From the NCBI RefSeq assembly GCF_002258785.1, contig NZ_NOYI01000021.1, positions 1-64,000 of the forward strand: a stretch of 64,000 bases of DNA. The letters are read 5' to 3'. Below the pieces are notes generated by a model. The model was not told where the DNA came from, ran no database searches, and worked only from the letters and a program-made list of their open reading frames with translations. This document shows positions 46,461-54,808 of the stretch, in pieces (positions within the stretch are counted from its first letter, which is position 1; every line of letters begins with the position of its first letter). This DNA is from Rhodococcus sp. 06-235-1A. Lineage in GTDB: Bacteria; Actinomycetota; Actinomycetes; Mycobacteriales; Mycobacteriaceae. The translations under genes and the position numbers were made by a program.

Positions 46461-49224
46461 TGATCGTTGTCGATCCACCGGCAGCGGACACGTACGCCCC
46501 GACCGCGTCCACGATCTCGCGGCCGATGATCACAGGGTCGGCCATGAGGCCGGCCTCGACCGTCACGTGCACGACCTGCTGCACGCCGATGCCACCGGAC
46601 AGTCCGATGTTCGGCACCAGCTCCTCGTCGAACGTCTTCGTCACGGCCTTCGCCAGAGCCGACGCCTCGGTGATCAGCTCACTCCGATTGCTACCCAGCC
46701 CCTCGATGAAGCCCTTCACCATCGCCTGACCGTGCGGGATGAGCATGATCCGGTCGGCGGCAATTCCCTTGCGGCCTTTGTAGACACCCTTGTTGGCGGC
46801 AGCGGTTGCACCCAGCGCGGCGGCGGCGGCAGCGACGGCACCGGTCTGCGATGCGAGGCCGGCCGCGAAGCTGGCGCCCGCAGCGGCACCCTGGCCGGAC
46901 AGGTTCACCGAGACACCCTCGGCGGCGGCTGCCATCGACGCGGCAGCAGCGGCGACTGCGCCAGCGGAGCCGGCGAGACCGGACGCAAACGACTGGCCGG
47001 CTGCGGCACCCTGGCCGGACAGGTTCACCTTCGCGCCGGCGGTGTCGATCTGCACGCTCACCGGCACCGGTGCCGGCGGGGGAATGTTGATCACGGGCAG
47101 CGTCACGTTGAACGTGATCGGTACCGGTGGTGGTGGTGTCAGCACCAGCTCGGGTTGTGTGACGTCGAACGTGATCGGCACGGGGGCCGGCGGGGGCACG
47201 GTGATCGCTTCGCCTTCGACCACCTCGACGTCGACCTGCACCGGGGGAGGTGGAGTGACCTCGGGAGCGGGGATCGGCTCGGACGGAGCGACCTCGGGGG
47301 CCGGCACGACCGGCGCAGGGATGACTGGGGGCGTGATGTTCTCCAGCGCGCCACCGATGGCCGATGTGTCGGGAGGGGTCACCACAGGGGCCGGCAGCAC
47401 AGCGGGCGGCATAGCAGCGAACGGGTCGTTCACCGCTCCCGCATCGGGTGGGGTCACCACCGGGGCCGGCAAGACTGCCGGCGGCAGCATCGCGAATGGA
47501 TCGTTGATTGCTGATGTGTCCGGTGGAGTGACCTCGGGAGCCGGGATCACAGGCGGGTCGGTGTCCGGGAACATGGCGTCGAACAGTCCACTGGTGCTGA
47601 AGTTCGAGAGGCTGTCGAGCATCGAGCTCTTCATCCAGTCAGCAGCTTTCGCGCCCCACTCGATGGGGCCGCCGCCGGCGTCCTCCTGGTTGGACTGACG
47701 GAACGCCTCGTCCATGCGCTGGTACTCCGAGACCACCTTGTCAGCAACACCCGTCAGGTCCGCGACGAACTGGGTCATACCCTCGATGTTCGTGGCGAGA
47801 TTCTGAGTGTCGATGTTCGCCATGAAGTCACCGAACGCGTTGCCGGCATCTGCCAGTCCTGCTGTGACACCGGACCAGTCGGTGTTGCCCAGGTTCTCGA
47901 ACAGCTGGCCGATGCCGTCCGTGAACCCGTCGAGGTTGCCTTCATCGAGCCAGCCCATGATGCCGTTGAAGGCTTCGCCGGCACCGACCAGTGCATCGCC
48001 GGCACCGTCGATGATGCCGGGCAGTGCGCCGAATACTCGTTGTGCGCCTTCGACTATCGCGGGATCTCCGAGCTTGCCGGCGAAGTCACCGAACGCTCGC
48101 ACGTACTCGGGTATGTTGCCGATCAGGTTCTTGATGTGGGGCTCAGCGCCGGCGAACATCTTCTCGAGGGCGGGGCCGACCTCGTTCGCGATCGCCGGCA
48201 TGGAGCCGGACAGCTCACCGACCAGTCGGGCCGCGCCGGCGGTCACCACATCGAGGCTTGGCCGGATCGAGTGGAACGCGGCACCGACCGACGTGGCGAG
48301 GTCGATCAGTGGCTGCTCGACCGGCTGTGCGATCTCCTTCATGGTGGACACAACGTCGTCGGCCATGAACGAAAAGTGCTCCTGTACCTTCTCCGATGCT
48401 GCGGCTGCGGCAATAGGGAGGGCTGCGGCACCGAGACCGAACGCGACGGACATGCCGCCGGCGGCGGCGGTCACTGCACCGAGCGCGGCGGCGGTGCCGA
48501 GGATGCCGGCACCGGCCGCGCCGGACGCGAGCGGTGCGACGGCAAGCGCGAGGGCTCCGAGCAGTGGCAGCGAGGAGCCGGCCGATGCACCCATTCGTGC
48601 GATGCCCGATGCGGCGTTACCGCCGGTGCTGGTGCCGAGTCGGATCGAGTCGTCGTTGAGGGCGAGCATCGCCACACGGAATGCTGCGAGTTCGGCTGCG
48701 GCACCGGCGGTGTCGACGTCGAGGTTGATCGTCATCGATCGAGGGACGGCCGCGATGAATGCTGCGAGTTCGCCGGCGGCACCGGCGGTGTCGAGATCGA
48801 GATTGATCCGCGCGTTGGCGTTGCCGAGCGTCGATGCGGCAAGGGCAGCGCGGAACCCTGCGAGATCGGAGTCGATGCCCACATTGACGGATCGGTCACG
48901 GAGGCCGGCCAGCTCGGCCTTGAGAATGTTCAGCTCGGTCCGGTCGACATCGACCGTCACCTTCACACGAGTGTTGCGGAGGGCGTCCATCTTCGCCCGC
49001 AACGCTGCGAGTTTCGCGTCGTTGACCGCCACGTCCACTGTCACGTCACCGTCGCGTAGGGCTGCGAGCTTCGCCTTCAGGACGTTGAGTGCGCCGTCGT
49101 CCACGTCTACCGTGACAGTGGCTTTCGAGTCACGCAGCGAGGCAATCGCGGACTTCGTACGTTCGATCGCCTGAAGCAGATCCCGCTCGTGACCGTTGAT
49201 GTAGATATCGACGGAATTACTCAC
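46453..49224 (-). CDS. tape measure protein
   Basis: 923 residues. The N-terminus has several ~25-residue repeats with VTVDVD and LRD/LRA units (residues 20-200), helical in character. A hydrophobic segment (~220-290) follows. A proline-rich central region (~560-720) repeats PPVIPAPEVTPPD/PPAVLPAPVVTPPD-like units. The C-terminal portion has repeats LSGQGAAAGQSFASGLAG. Using 0.15 nm per residue, the tail would be about 140 nm. Confidence 0.88.
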   Translation of the reverse strand: MSNSVDIYINGHERDLLQAIERTKSAIASLRDSKATVTVDVDDGALNVLKAKLAALRDGDVTVDVAVNDAKLAALRAKMDALRNTRVKVTVDVDRTELNILKAELAGLRDRSVNVGIDSDLAGFRAALAASTLGNANARINLDLDTAGAAGELAAFIAAVPRSMTINLDVDTAGAAAELAAFRVAMLALNDDSIRLGTSTGGNAASGIARMGASAGSSLPLLGALALAVAPLASGAAGAGILGTAAALGAVTAAAGGMSVAFGLGAAALPIAAAAASEKVQEHFSFMADDVVSTMKEIAQPVEQPLIDLATSVGAAFHSIRPSLDVVTAGAARLVGELSGSMPAIANEVGPALEKMFAGAEPHIKNLIGNIPEYVRAFGDFAGKLGDPAIVEGAQRVFGALPGIIDGAGDALVGAGEAFNGIMGWLDEGNLDGFTDGIGQLFENLGNTDWSGVTAGLADAGNAFGDFMANIDTQNLATNIEGMTQFVADLTGVADKVVSEYQRMDEAFRQSNQEDAGGGPIEWGAKAADWMKSSMLDSLSNFSTSGLFDAMFPDTDPPVIPAPEVTPPDTSAINDPFAMLPPAVLPAPVVTPPDAGAVNDPFAAMPPAVLPAPVVTPPDTSAIGGALENITPPVIPAPVVPAPEVAPSEPIPAPEVTPPPPVQVDVEVVEGEAITVPPPAPVPITFDVTQPELVLTPPPPVPITFNVTLPVINIPPPAPVPVSVQIDTAGAKVNLSGQGAAAGQSFASGLAGSAGAVAAAAASMAAAAEGVSVNLSGQGAAAGASFAAGLASQTGAVAAAAAALGATAAANKGVYKGRKGIAADRIMLIPHGQAMVKGFIEGLGSNRSELITEASALAKAVTKTFDEELVPNIGLSGGIGVQQVVHVTVEAGLMADPVIIGREIVDAVGAYVSAAGGSTTINV

Positions 49225-49486
49225 CGCTCAAGTCCTCCCGTAGTTCGGCGGGAAGCGGCAAGGCCTCGATCCCGTTGTCTGCCAATTGGCCTCGCAGCCG
49301 GGCGATGTAGTAGCGGCCCGCGATCTTCCATTCGTCGAGTCGTGCGACCTGACTGTTCAGACTCTTGTTCGACTTCACCAGTGCCACAACGTTTTCGGTC
49401 TGGATTCGACTGGTTACCGAGACGACGGTGGCGACTGCCGTAGCGAGAGCGCCGATCGCGGCTACGACGATGGAGACGACGTCCAT
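49217..49486 (-). CDS. small phage membrane protein (89 aa), lysis-region
   Basis: ATG at 49486. One N-terminal helix (VVSIVVAAIGALATAVATVV) and a soluble, charged C-terminus. The start overlaps the stop of the 136-aa gene (TAATG) and the end overlaps the tape measure start. It may be a spanin-like or holin partner; no motif is decisive. Confidence 0.65.
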   Translation of the reverse strand: MDVVSIVVAAIGALATAVATVVSVTSRIQTENVVALVKSNKSLNSQVARLDEWKIAGRYYIARLRGQLADNGIEALPLPAELREDLSGE

Positions 49487-49896
49487 TACTTCACTCCGAG
49501 AGCCGCCCAGAGGCGCATAGTTCCGACGTTGGCTGCGAAGCAACAGGCGAAGGCGATGACGCCGACGATGATCGGTGTGGGTGGGACGCTGCGCAGTGGT
49601 GCGATGATGAGGCAGAGTCCCCAGAACGACCACGCGAACACCACGAGTCCGTGGGCCACGAGGATCTGTCGTTGCCGCCACGCGCACACCACGAGTACGG
49701 TGCCGCTGAGGCAGAACAGGAACGGCCAGACGGGGAACACCGATTCGATGAGGACCACGAGGGTTTCCTGGCCGGCGGGCAGTGGCCGGCGCACGAGGTT
49801 CTCAGGGCCGGCGTAGAGGAATCCGACTGCGATCGCGCCGAAGCCGAGCAGCGTCGACAACAGTCGAGCTGCTGCGAGCACGGCGCGTTCGTTCAT
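49486..49896 (-). CDS. four-helix phage membrane protein (136 aa), holin candidate
   Basis: Four hydrophobic segments (LLGFGAIAVGFLYAG; VFPVWPFLFCLSGTVLVVCAW; GLVVFAWSFWGLCLIIAPL; IIVGVIAFACCFAANV), short loops with few charges. It lies between endolysin and tape measure in a chain of overlapping frames. Size and topology fit a holin. Confidence 0.65.
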   Translation of the reverse strand: MNERAVLAAARLLSTLLGFGAIAVGFLYAGPENLVRRPLPAGQETLVVLIESVFPVWPFLFCLSGTVLVVCAWRQRQILVAHGLVVFAWSFWGLCLIIAPLRSVPPTPIIVGVIAFACCFAANVGTMRLWAALGVK

Positions 49897-50270
49897 CAGC
49901 GGCCGATCTTTCGTGCACCGAACGCGAGCACCGCCATGATGCCGGCGACGACTGCGCCGCTGCCGAGTCCTTTCCAGTCGGTGAGGTCGAACAGCTCGAA
50001 CTCGTCGCCGCCGATGGTCTCGGCTGCGTACGCGAGCACTGCCGAGAGTGGTAGCGCAATACCCGCCTGGATGGCTGTGCGTGCCGCTGCGGTCTTCGCG
50101 GGCACCGTGGCGGTAGGTGGAGGGATACGCACCTCATCGAGCGGCACGTTGTGATTGAGGGCCCGCGCGATGATCGGTGTCAGTTGCTCGAACCGGGCGT
50201 CGATCTCTGGACCCATCACGCGCATGATCTCTCGGCGTACCTGATCGAGGGGGCCTTGTGGTGCGGTCAT
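49896..50270 (-). CDS. holin-like phage protein (124 aa)
   Basis: A soluble N-terminal part (residues 1-60), then two helices (AGIALPLSAVLAYAAETIGG and SGAVVAGIMAVLAFGARKIG). The pattern matches many two-helix holins of actinobacteriophages. The gene start overlaps the stop of the 42-aa gene (ATGA). Confidence 0.65.
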   Translation of the reverse strand: MTAPQGPLDQVRREIMRVMGPEIDARFEQLTPIIARALNHNVPLDEVRIPPPTATVPAKTAAARTAIQAGIALPLSAVLAYAAETIGGDEFELFDLTDWKGLGSGAVVAGIMAVLAFGARKIGR

Positions 50271-50395
50271 GATTTCTCTTCCATGAGCTGTGCCTCGGTG
50301 GGCAGTTCGGTGCGGAGCAGGTAGGTCGCCGCTGCGGTGGTGCCGGCTACGACACCGATCACCACCGCAGTGGCGAAGGTGTGAAGCGCCCTCAC
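50267..50395 (-). CDS. 42-aa single-pass membrane peptide after the endolysin
   Basis: A 42-codon frame from GTG 50395, overlapping the endolysin stop (GTGA) and ending in an ATGA junction with the next gene. The product has one helix (TAVVIGVVAGTTAAATYLL) and an acidic tail (TEAQLMEEKS). Its place in the chain of overlapping starts supports translation. Confidence 0.6.
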   Translation of the reverse strand: MRALHTFATAVVIGVVAGTTAAATYLLRTELPTEAQLMEEKS

Positions 50396-51129
50396 AGTCC
50401 GAGAGCCTTGAGAGTGGCCGGCCCCGCGATGCCGTCCACGAGTAGACCGGCGCGTCGCTGGAACTCACGCACGACGTGCTCTGTCGCCGGCCCGAAGTCG
50501 CCGTCGGCTGCGAGGCGGGAGTACCGGGGGTAGTCCCGGTTAAGCCGTTCCTGTAGCCGGCGCACGGCATCGCCAGAGGTGCCACGCATTAGCAGTCCAC
50601 CGAACGGGTTGAGTGCCGGCGGGACCACGACCGGATCGAGCGTCGGTGCGGTCGCGCCATACAGCCCGAACAGGCCGGCGCGCAGCTCGTTCGCGAAGTC
50701 GACGTACGCCTGCATCGGCCTGCCCTTGGCAACCTGATAGTGCATCTCGTCCACCGGGTTGCCGCCCCAGCAGTCTCGACCCCAGTCGATCAATCCGCGG
50801 AACCCGACCTGGAGCTGCTTCACCCTGCCCACGCGCTCGGCCGGCATCGTCTTCTTTCGGAACGGGTACTTGTTCCAGTTCAGATCAATTCCGGTGCCGG
50901 ACTTGTGATTCGAGGTGTACACCGAGTTGGTCTCGGTGTAGCCGCCTTCATCGGATGCGCCACCGGTCAGCGGCTCGATGTCGCGGTTGTACATCGCCGC
51001 GAAGCTGATGAGCACGAATCCGCAGTCGTGCGGGTGCAGGGGCAGAACGATATTCGTTCCGGTGATGCCACGTCGTACGACCTTGCTCGGGGGGATCGAC
51101 TCCCATCCGTTCTCGGTGGTGACCATCAT
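50392..51129 (-). CDS. endolysin: M15-type peptidase with peptidoglycan-binding domain
   Basis: About 245 residues. The N-terminal half is a VanY/M15-type D-Ala-D-Ala or L-Ala-D-Glu peptidase: SNHKSGTGIDLN supplies the His and Asp zinc ligands, and DEMHYQV the glutamate and last His. The C-terminal half is a PG_binding_1 domain (MRGTSGDAVRRLQERLN, ADGDFGPATEHVVREFQ). It cuts cell-wall peptides at lysis. The start at 51129/51126 overlaps the stop of the extended tail chaperone (ATGA). Confidence 0.9.
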   Translation of the reverse strand: MMVTTENGWESIPPSKVVRRGITGTNIVLPLHPHDCGFVLISFAAMYNRDIEPLTGGASDEGGYTETNSVYTSNHKSGTGIDLNWNKYPFRKKTMPAERVGRVKQLQVGFRGLIDWGRDCWGGNPVDEMHYQVAKGRPMQAYVDFANELRAGLFGLYGATAPTLDPVVVPPALNPFGGLLMRGTSGDAVRRLQERLNRDYPRYSRLAADGDFGPATEHVVREFQRRAGLLVDGIAGPATLKALGL

Positions 51130-51559
51130 TTCCTCTTCTTCTTCGCTCGCTTGTTGGCGATCTCGATGAAAGCGTTGCGTTCGAGCAACGTCAGGCGGTA
51201 ATAGACCTTGTCGGATTGGCCGGTCAGCATGCAGAACTCGGCCAACCGGCGGGCCTCGAACTTGGCTAGTTCGTGAGCTCGTCTTTTGGGTCGGTGTCCT
51301 CGTCCTCGACGCCGGCCGCGATACGTGCGTGGTGGTAGCTGGTGTTGTCGAGGTAGTCGTTCCACCCGTCGACTTCGTTCTTGCCCCAACCCTTGATCGC
51401 CTCGGGATGCAGACCGGAGACATAGGCGACGGCGAAGATCAGCTGAATGTTCTCGCTCGCAGCGATTTCCGCGCCGGTGAGCGACTGCACGCGCTTGAGG
51501 GCACGGCCGCTGAGCGACTGGAGCTTGTTCTGAAACGGGGTGGTGGGTGTGGCGCTCAT
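51126..51559 (-). CDS. tail assembly chaperone, long form made by -1 frameshift (gpGT)
   Basis: The short chaperone frame (51559 to 51266) enters the slippery heptamer CCCAAAA (51284-51290 complement). A -1 slip replaces DELTN-stop by RRAHELAKFEARRLAEF and continues to 51126, ending AKKKRK. The result is about 144 residues. The C-terminal extension is helical and basic, like the T-part that recruits the tape measure in lambda. Confidence 0.8.
51266..51559 (-). CDS. tail assembly chaperone, short form (gpG)
   Basis: 97 residues without frameshift, ending DTDPKDELTN. It overlaps the previous connector gene by 4 bp and precedes lysis rather than tape measure genes. The body (GAEIAASENIQLIFAVAYVSG) resembles short phage chaperones. 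Ratio of the two forms would be set by the slippery site. Confidence 0.85.
   Translation of the reverse strand: MSATPTTPFQNKLQSLSGRALKRVQSLTGAEIAASENIQLIFAVAYVSGLHPEAIKGWGKNEVDGWNDYLDNTSYHHARIAAGVEDEDTDPKDELTN
51284..51290 (-). promoter_or_regulatory. slippery heptamer CCCAAAA for -1 ribosomal frameshifting
   Basis: In the chaperone frame the codons CCA AAA sit in C CCA AAA. A -1 shift reads CCC AAA, with good re-pairing of both tRNAs. The zero frame ends 15 bases later and the -1 frame stays open for about 50 codons. Confidence 0.8.
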
Positions 51560-51957
51560 AGTCCTGCGTCTCTCTTTCGTTGGATGACTTCGCGTTTGAC
51601 TCGGAGTACTGCGAAGGGGGTGACTCGTTCGAGGGTGATGAACATGAAGGGGTAGGGCGCTTGCGGATCCCAGCGCGTGCCGGCATGGTTCATGGCGACG
51701 TAGATGCCGCCACCGTGCGACTTCCGGCTAGCGCCACCGGCTTTCGCGTAGGCCCGCATGTTCGAGCCCTTGGCGCGGATCGACTTCTTAGTGCGACCGG
51801 AGTAGACCGGGGCGATGGTGTTCGCAATCAGGAACGTTCTCGCCGCGATCTGGTCGAACGCCGGCTTGAGCTGTCGAACCGTCTTGTAGAAGACCGTCAG
51901 CTTGTCGAGCAGAGGTTTCTTACCCTCGATCGACAGCTCGATCTTCATCGTGGCCAT
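51556..51957 (-). CDS. HK97 gp10-like connector / tail completion protein
   Basis: 133 residues starting MATMKIELSIEGKKPLLDKL and ending PFAVLRVKREVIQRKRDAGL. The NHAGTRWDPQAPYPFMF segment and basic end match gp10-family proteins. The family usually joins head to tail, though here it follows the major tail protein. Confidence 0.7.
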   Translation of the reverse strand: MATMKIELSIEGKKPLLDKLTVFYKTVRQLKPAFDQIAARTFLIANTIAPVYSGRTKKSIRAKGSNMRAYAKAGGASRKSHGGGIYVAMNHAGTRWDPQAPYPFMFITLERVTPFAVLRVKREVIQRKRDAGL

Positions 51958-51960
51958 CGG

Positions 51961-52383
51961 CTATGCGGTGACGCGCTCGGGTACGCCGGTGCACTCCCAC
52001 TCGACCTCGAACTCGAACTCTTCGTCGGCGTCGCCACCGAATCCGGGCTTGGAGGCGATGGTCGCGATACCGGCGAAGTGTGGCTTCTCGGCTGTGGGCA
52101 CTTCGTTGCCGTACGGTCGAGCGACGAACTCGACCTCTTCGCCGGCGTGTTCCCACACGAACGTCCAGAACGAGCTGGTCTGGAAGTCCTGGAATCCGAC
52201 GCCGCGCAGGAACCATGCCTTGGTGTCGCCGTCCTTCATTCGGGCGAACGTCTTGTACGCGATGTCCTCGCCGTCGTCGGGCTCGACGCGGAAGCCCTTG
52301 AGGTCGGTGTTGTATTCGGTGCCCTCGATCAGGATCGAGAGATCCTTACCCTTGGTGCCTTTGAACGGAGCCATTGTGGTCAC
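51961..52383 (-). CDS. major tail tube protein
   Basis: 140 residues, beta-rich, acidic (EGTEYNTDLKGFRVEPDDGEDI, then GFGGDADEEFEFEVEWECTG). The position before the chaperones and after the terminator fits the tail tube. GTG 52383 overlaps the preceding stop; ATG 52374 also possible. Confidence 0.75.
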   Translation of the reverse strand: MTTMAPFKGTKGKDLSILIEGTEYNTDLKGFRVEPDDGEDIAYKTFARMKDGDTKAWFLRGVGFQDFQTSSFWTFVWEHAGEEVEFVARPYGNEVPTAEKPHFAGIATIASKPGFGGDADEEFEFEVEWECTGVPERVTA

Positions 52384-52772
52384 TCTTCTTTCATGTCGAT
52401 AGCGATCGACGCTGCGATTTCAGCGCCGAGATATTGCGGCTTGCCCTCTTCGGGATCGGTCACCTTCGGGGTCTCGACCTCGATACCAATCATGAAGGGC
52501 CGGAGGGCGATCACCGTACGAGCAACCATGTCGTTGAGGGCATTTCGGGTTGCCGATGCGCTGCCTCGGCCGGCGACGATCTGGACCAGCCAGTGCGTCA
52601 TGAACGGCTTGCCGTGGGTGACACCGTTGACTCCCGTCTCGACGGCCGGCAGGGCGGGGCAAACCACGACTACGGGAGGTGCCGGGTCTTTGACCTCCCA
52701 CCCGACGACGTTCGGGAGGCCGGCCTCTTTGAGGGTGTCCATGATCGTGTCCGTCGTCTGAGTGAGGTCCAT
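52380..52772 (-). CDS. tail terminator protein
   Basis: 130 residues: DLTQTTDTIMDTLKEAGLPN, VVVVCPALPAVETG and THWLVQIVAGRGSAS follow the gpU-like alpha/beta fold used to cap the tail tube. Order (adaptor, terminator, tube) is standard for siphoviruses. Confidence 0.75.
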   Translation of the reverse strand: MDLTQTTDTIMDTLKEAGLPNVVGWEVKDPAPPVVVVCPALPAVETGVNGVTHGKPFMTHWLVQIVAGRGSASATRNALNDMVARTVIALRPFMIGIEVETPKVTDPEEGKPQYLGAEIAASIAIDMKEE

Positions 52773-53110
52773 CAGAACGCCGGCACGTATCTGCGGACCT
52801 GACGGATGATCACGTGCATCGGGTCACGTGAGGATCGAGTCTGTCGCGAGTTTCCGAACTGGTCGATGCTGGTGCTCGGACCGTTCGAGGCGTCGAACAT
52901 CTCGGCGGCCACGAGCAGATACCAACGCTTGCGGGTGGCCGGCGGGATGGGCTTGACGGGCTTCGCGCAGAAGTCGTCGATCCGCTCGATGGCGATGTCG
53001 AGATCGTCTTTCAGCTTCGCATCGTCGGACGCCTCGGCTTTGACGAAGTTGCGGAACTCTTCGACGGTGGGGTACACCACCGTCGAAGAGTCCTGCTCGG
53101 GCGCGGTCAT
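52772..53110 (-). CDS. head-tail adaptor protein
   Basis: 112 residues, mostly helical (YPTVEEFRNFVKAEASDDAKL, ERIDDFCAK, RYVPAF end). HK97 gp6-like. It follows the capsid gene by 3 bp and overlaps the terminator gene by one base. Confidence 0.75.
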   Translation of the reverse strand: MTAPEQDSSTVVYPTVEEFRNFVKAEASDDAKLKDDLDIAIERIDDFCAKPVKPIPPATRKRWYLLVAAEMFDASNGPSTSIDQFGNSRQTRSSRDPMHVIIRQVRRYVPAF

Positions 53111-53113
53111 GGA

Positions 53114-54808
53114 CTACGGCTCCACCGGGAAGGTGATGGCGGTCATGCCCTTCGGCTGCTCGGAGTAGATGCCCTGGTAGCCATACACCGAGAAGTCCTT
53201 GGTCAGGTTAATGATGTTCTCGTCCTGGAGCGAGAACGGCGCGCCGGCGCTTTCCATGGACGTGATGGCTTCACGCGAGGTGACGCGGAATGTGCCGGCC
53301 GGCAGACGATCTCCGACGACACCGGGGAGGCCGGCCATCGTGAAGCCGATCTCGACGTCGTCGGTCTGACTGACGTTGGCGCTGCCCCAGGTGTTCTGAC
53401 CGTCGCCGTTGACGTTGAAGATCGGTCGGCCGGTCGCGTCTTCGAGCAGTGCGATGTCCTTGTACACGTCGAAGCTGCACACGATGAGGTCGGCGCGCAG
53501 TCCCTTCGCGTTCTGGATGATCGAGTGTTTGGCGTCCAGGACGACGGCGATCCACTCGGCGGCGGTGGCCGGCTTCGCCTGCACGACGATGTTGTTGATG
53601 CCCTCAGCGCCGCCCTTGGGCAGTGCGAGCATGAACGCTTGCACGTAGTTCTCGTACGCCTCGGCGTACTGGATGCCCATCCACCGCAGGCCGGTGTCGA
53701 GGATCGGCACCTTGGCTCGCTCGATCGCCTGCCGGCTGAAGCTGGTGTAGCCGCCGACCGTACGGACGACGCCGCTTCCGGTGCCGAGCTTGATCTCGAG
53801 GTAGCCGAGATCGTCACCCTCGACGGCCTGGACGCCGATCGCGCCGCTCTCGGAGATCACCTTGGCGTACTCGAAACTGGTGCCGTCCGGTGGCAGCGAT
53901 TCACGGGAGAACATCGTGGAGATCGGCCGGCTGCGGTTGGTGAGTCGCAGCTGCTTCTCCAGCCATGCTGGTCGCTCGACGCCGTCAGCCATGACCTGGC
54001 CCTCGTAGGCGCGGGTCTCGATGCGCAGCGACTCCAGCTCGTCGTTGACGGTGCGGATCTCGGTGACGGCGTCCATGTCGCCGGCGAGCATGGCCTTGAG
54101 CAATTCGCCACCGGTGCGAACCTTGAACTCACGCCGACCGCGCGTCTGGGTGGTAGCGGGATCTTCGAGTACTCCGATCCGACGAACCATCTCGGCGTTG
54201 TCGGTGCGGAGCTGGACGACCTCGGGGTCGTCCTTGATGCCGGCGGCGATGAGGCGTGCGAGCTCTTCGGGGTCCATACGTGATTCCTGTTCTGTGTCAG
54301 CGTTTCTCACGCTATCGATGACCGCGCCTTTGTAGGCGGGGATTTCTGTGATGGACACTTCGCCGAGTGTCGCTGCGGTGCGGACGAGCACGCCGTCGCG
54401 CGTCTCGTGGGTGCCGGGGAGGAAGCCCACCGAGAAGTATTTGAGAACGCCGTCACGGGCGAGTTCGAGCACTTCGTCACCGCGTGCCGTGTTGGCGATG
54501 CGGCACTCGACGTAGTAGCCCTCGGGGCGGTTCTTGCCGGATACGACGGTGCCGATCGGGAGATCGCCGCGCGTCTTCCAGCTGTGGTTGGCGTGCACCG
54601 ATGCCGGCACGTCGTCCTCGAACACGCCCAGGGCGAACGATTCGAGGTAGCTGCCGTTCTTGGTGCGGATCTCGGTCGTCTGTCCGTAGGGGACTGCAAT
54701 ACCGGAGATGATGCGAGTCTGCTCGTCCACGATGTTGACCGGCGCGCTGCGGATCTCGACCTCGGTATCGACTGCTGCGGTGCGGGTTTCGAGCTGCGTG
54801 AATTTCAT
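53114..54808 (-). CDS. fused prohead protease and major capsid protein (HK97 type)
   Basis: 564 residues from the ATG at 54808. The first ~170 are a U35-type protease: SGIAVPYGQTTEI, the histidine VHANHSWKT, and the serine segment KYFSVGFLPGT. Linker SRMDPEELARLIAAGIKDD leads to a delta domain and the HK97 capsid fold (TSFEYAKVISESGAIG, NIVVQAKPATAAEW, DENIINLTKDFSVYGY). No stop or new ribosome site separates the two parts, so the protease must cut itself out. Confidence 0.88.
   Translation of the reverse strand: MKFTQLETRTAAVDTEVEIRSAPVNIVDEQTRIISGIAVPYGQTTEIRTKNGSYLESFALGVFEDDVPASVHANHSWKTRGDLPIGTVVSGKNRPEGYYVECRIANTARGDEVLELARDGVLKYFSVGFLPGTHETRDGVLVRTAATLGEVSITEIPAYKGAVIDSVRNADTEQESRMDPEELARLIAAGIKDDPEVVQLRTDNAEMVRRIGVLEDPATTQTRGRREFKVRTGGELLKAMLAGDMDAVTEIRTVNDELESLRIETRAYEGQVMADGVERPAWLEKQLRLTNRSRPISTMFSRESLPPDGTSFEYAKVISESGAIGVQAVEGDDLGYLEIKLGTGSGVVRTVGGYTSFSRQAIERAKVPILDTGLRWMGIQYAEAYENYVQAFMLALPKGGAEGINNIVVQAKPATAAEWIAVVLDAKHSIIQNAKGLRADLIVCSFDVYKDIALLEDATGRPIFNVNGDGQNTWGSANVSQTDDVEIGFTMAGLPGVVGDRLPAGTFRVTSREAITSMESAGAPFSLQDENIINLTKDFSVYGYQGIYSEQPKGMTAITFPVEP

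Noticed and set aside
46378-49174. Several long plus-strand frames opposite the tape measure
   Set aside because: Repeat-rich antisense of the tape measure (Gly/Ala/Thr/Ser strings); the minus frame has the gene-to-gene overlaps.
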